This document shows, in pieces, positions 62,916-64,000 of a stretch of 64,000 bases of DNA; positions within the stretch are counted from its first letter, which is position 1; each line of letters begins with the position of its first letter. The translations under genes were made by a program, and so were the position numbers. Location: the NCBI GenBank assembly GCA_025617745.1, contig CM046853.1, forward strand, positions 57,249,233 to 57,313,232, in the 5' to 3' direction. The stretch comes from Heliocidaris erythrogramma (lineage: Eukaryota; Echinodermata; Echinoidea; Camarodonta; Echinometridae). The notes under the pieces were generated by a model. It ran no database searches, was not told where the DNA came from, and was given only the letters and a program-made list of their open reading frames with translations.

Positions 62916-64000
62916 ATAATCATACTACCTACTACTATTATTTTTGCCTAGTCTAGTATTTATAGGCATGGGACTTTAGATATTTTGACGATTTATTTTT
63001 CGAAATGAAGGTATTATAGCCGAAGGGGGGGGGGGGGAGTTGCTGCAAAGCCAAGCCCTCCTCCGCCGCCCACCCCCCCCCCCCCCCCTCCCCGCCCTTA
63101 CCACCGCTACCACCACCACCTCCACCGTGCGCTTTACATGTATACTTTTTTCTTTTGTATACCATTGACAGGTGCAACAGACTTGTTTACTAATAAAGTG
63201 ATTCAAATTTATGAATGTTTCTTTCCTGGGGACCTAGTAACGAGGTATGTAGTCATTAATGTATGAACTACAATACTTGGAATCCAGTTTGCATACATTA
63301 CTTGTAGCTATGTCTGGCAAGCCTCTGGCAAGCTTTCAGGTTGTCAAGATCAACCTTTGTTTCAAAAGTATGCATAAAATTTGAACACTTAGTAAACAGA
63401 TCTATTTACGCGATAAACGGTAGGGAGGTATCTTTTCACGTCATTGAATATGATCAATGTAATTCGATCAATCAATTATTCATTGAAGCGTTCTCGATCC
63501 TAGCAACGACCCGCAATCTGCTGCGAAAGGAACGATCTTGGAAGTTGGAGACTTGATGGTCGTCTATTTTTGCTGAAGTAAGAGAAAATTACATTAATTT
63601 TCTGTTATATTTCTGTGAATGCAACGTGTTTGATGACATTTTAGTTCAAAAATAGTAATATTAAAGGTAGTATAATGATAAAAATGTGATTTGTGATCGC
63701 GTTAAATTGTCAGGTCAGTCCCACACTATCCTATCCATGTTGGTAAAATGATAATGTATCCGAATACTGAATGAGTGGGATGGGGGCACTGGTAATGGGT
63801 GAAGTTATTTGCTTTGAATATTTCTTTATCGGGAATTTTTTATAAAAAAAATCTTATTGCATGCTTAACGAAATTAAAGCGTGTTAATCTCAATGGCCTA
63901 GCCAGCTCTGGAGCAAATGTAGCCCGACCAGAATTCGCACAGCGTCTGACAAGGACACATTAAAATGATTATAATCGATTATAATAGACTTTTGTTTCAT
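62916..64000. other. Intergenic end of the window
   Basis: G-run at 63027 and C-run at 63073. AATAAA at 63192. A 71-codon plus-strand frame at 63341-63556 has no motif. No gene was recognised. Confidence 0.45.

Noticed and set aside
62720..62956. Arginine-rich or Pro/Ser- and Leu-rich proteins
   Set aside because: They are translations of the TTCTCC simple repeat in different frames.

Overview
The window is eukaryotic nuclear DNA: AT-rich, intron-containing and crowded with transposable elements. Its only confidently recognised host protein gene is a six-exon cathepsin L on the plus strand (52273-60831). The LINE types, a tRNA-headed SINE with the CCCAGGTG...GGGTACC body motif, short terminal-inverted-repeat (TIR) elements and many poly-G tracts suggest a marine deuterostome, most likely an echinoderm such as a sea urchin. 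That placement is inference; no species-specific marker was found.

Layout. 1-302 is the end of a LINE ORF2 that runs off the window. 303-13385 is mostly non-coding: small TIR elements (1181-1356, 3706-3834, 5866-6012), one tRNA-Arg(UCU)-like gene (4088-4158), degenerate ~0.4 kb tandem repeats (6160-7440), a 48-codon ORF behind a TATA box (8571-8717) and an unusual inverted/direct repeat cassette with two tRNA-like copies (9007-9624). 13386-15829 is a dead I/Jockey-type LINE. 17000-22909 holds small inverted-repeat elements, two unidentified minus-strand coding candidates (20000-20452, 21100-21778) and a ~1.05 kb element with CAGKGGCGTATCCGG ends and a 5-bp target duplication. 23338-25862 is a decayed BEL/Pao LTR-retrotransposon pol.

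26410-34090 is a nest of repeats: a telomere-like tract, a tandem segmental duplication (A-B-A-B) whose second copy is split by a transposon, a second inverted copy of that transposon itself split by a 647-bp element, a 204-bp-armed inverted-repeat element, and a ~191-bp tandem array split by a further insertion. 34546-36345 joins two different LINE fragments. 38611-39026 and 50684-51142 are two arrays of the same TTCCGAAGGTTCG-type minisatellite in opposite orientation. Between them lies an AT-rich TIR element (40706-48390) that hosts a nearly complete 5.6 kb LINE (about 41571-47187) whose 5' end carries a tRNA-Val-like sequence.

The cathepsin L gene encodes 334 residues. Signal peptide, I29 propeptide and C1A peptidase domain are all present, with catalytic Cys141, His280 and Asn301. 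All introns have GT-AG ends. Introns 4 and 5 have absorbed LINE fragments, a ~1.05 kb CGGCG-rich insertion with an 8-bp target duplication, and a probable Penelope-type remnant. The rest, 60832-64000, is 3' flank with CT/GA and TTCTCC simple repeats. Apart from cathepsin L and the possible tRNA, the picture is successive nested transposition rather than a set of cooperating genes.
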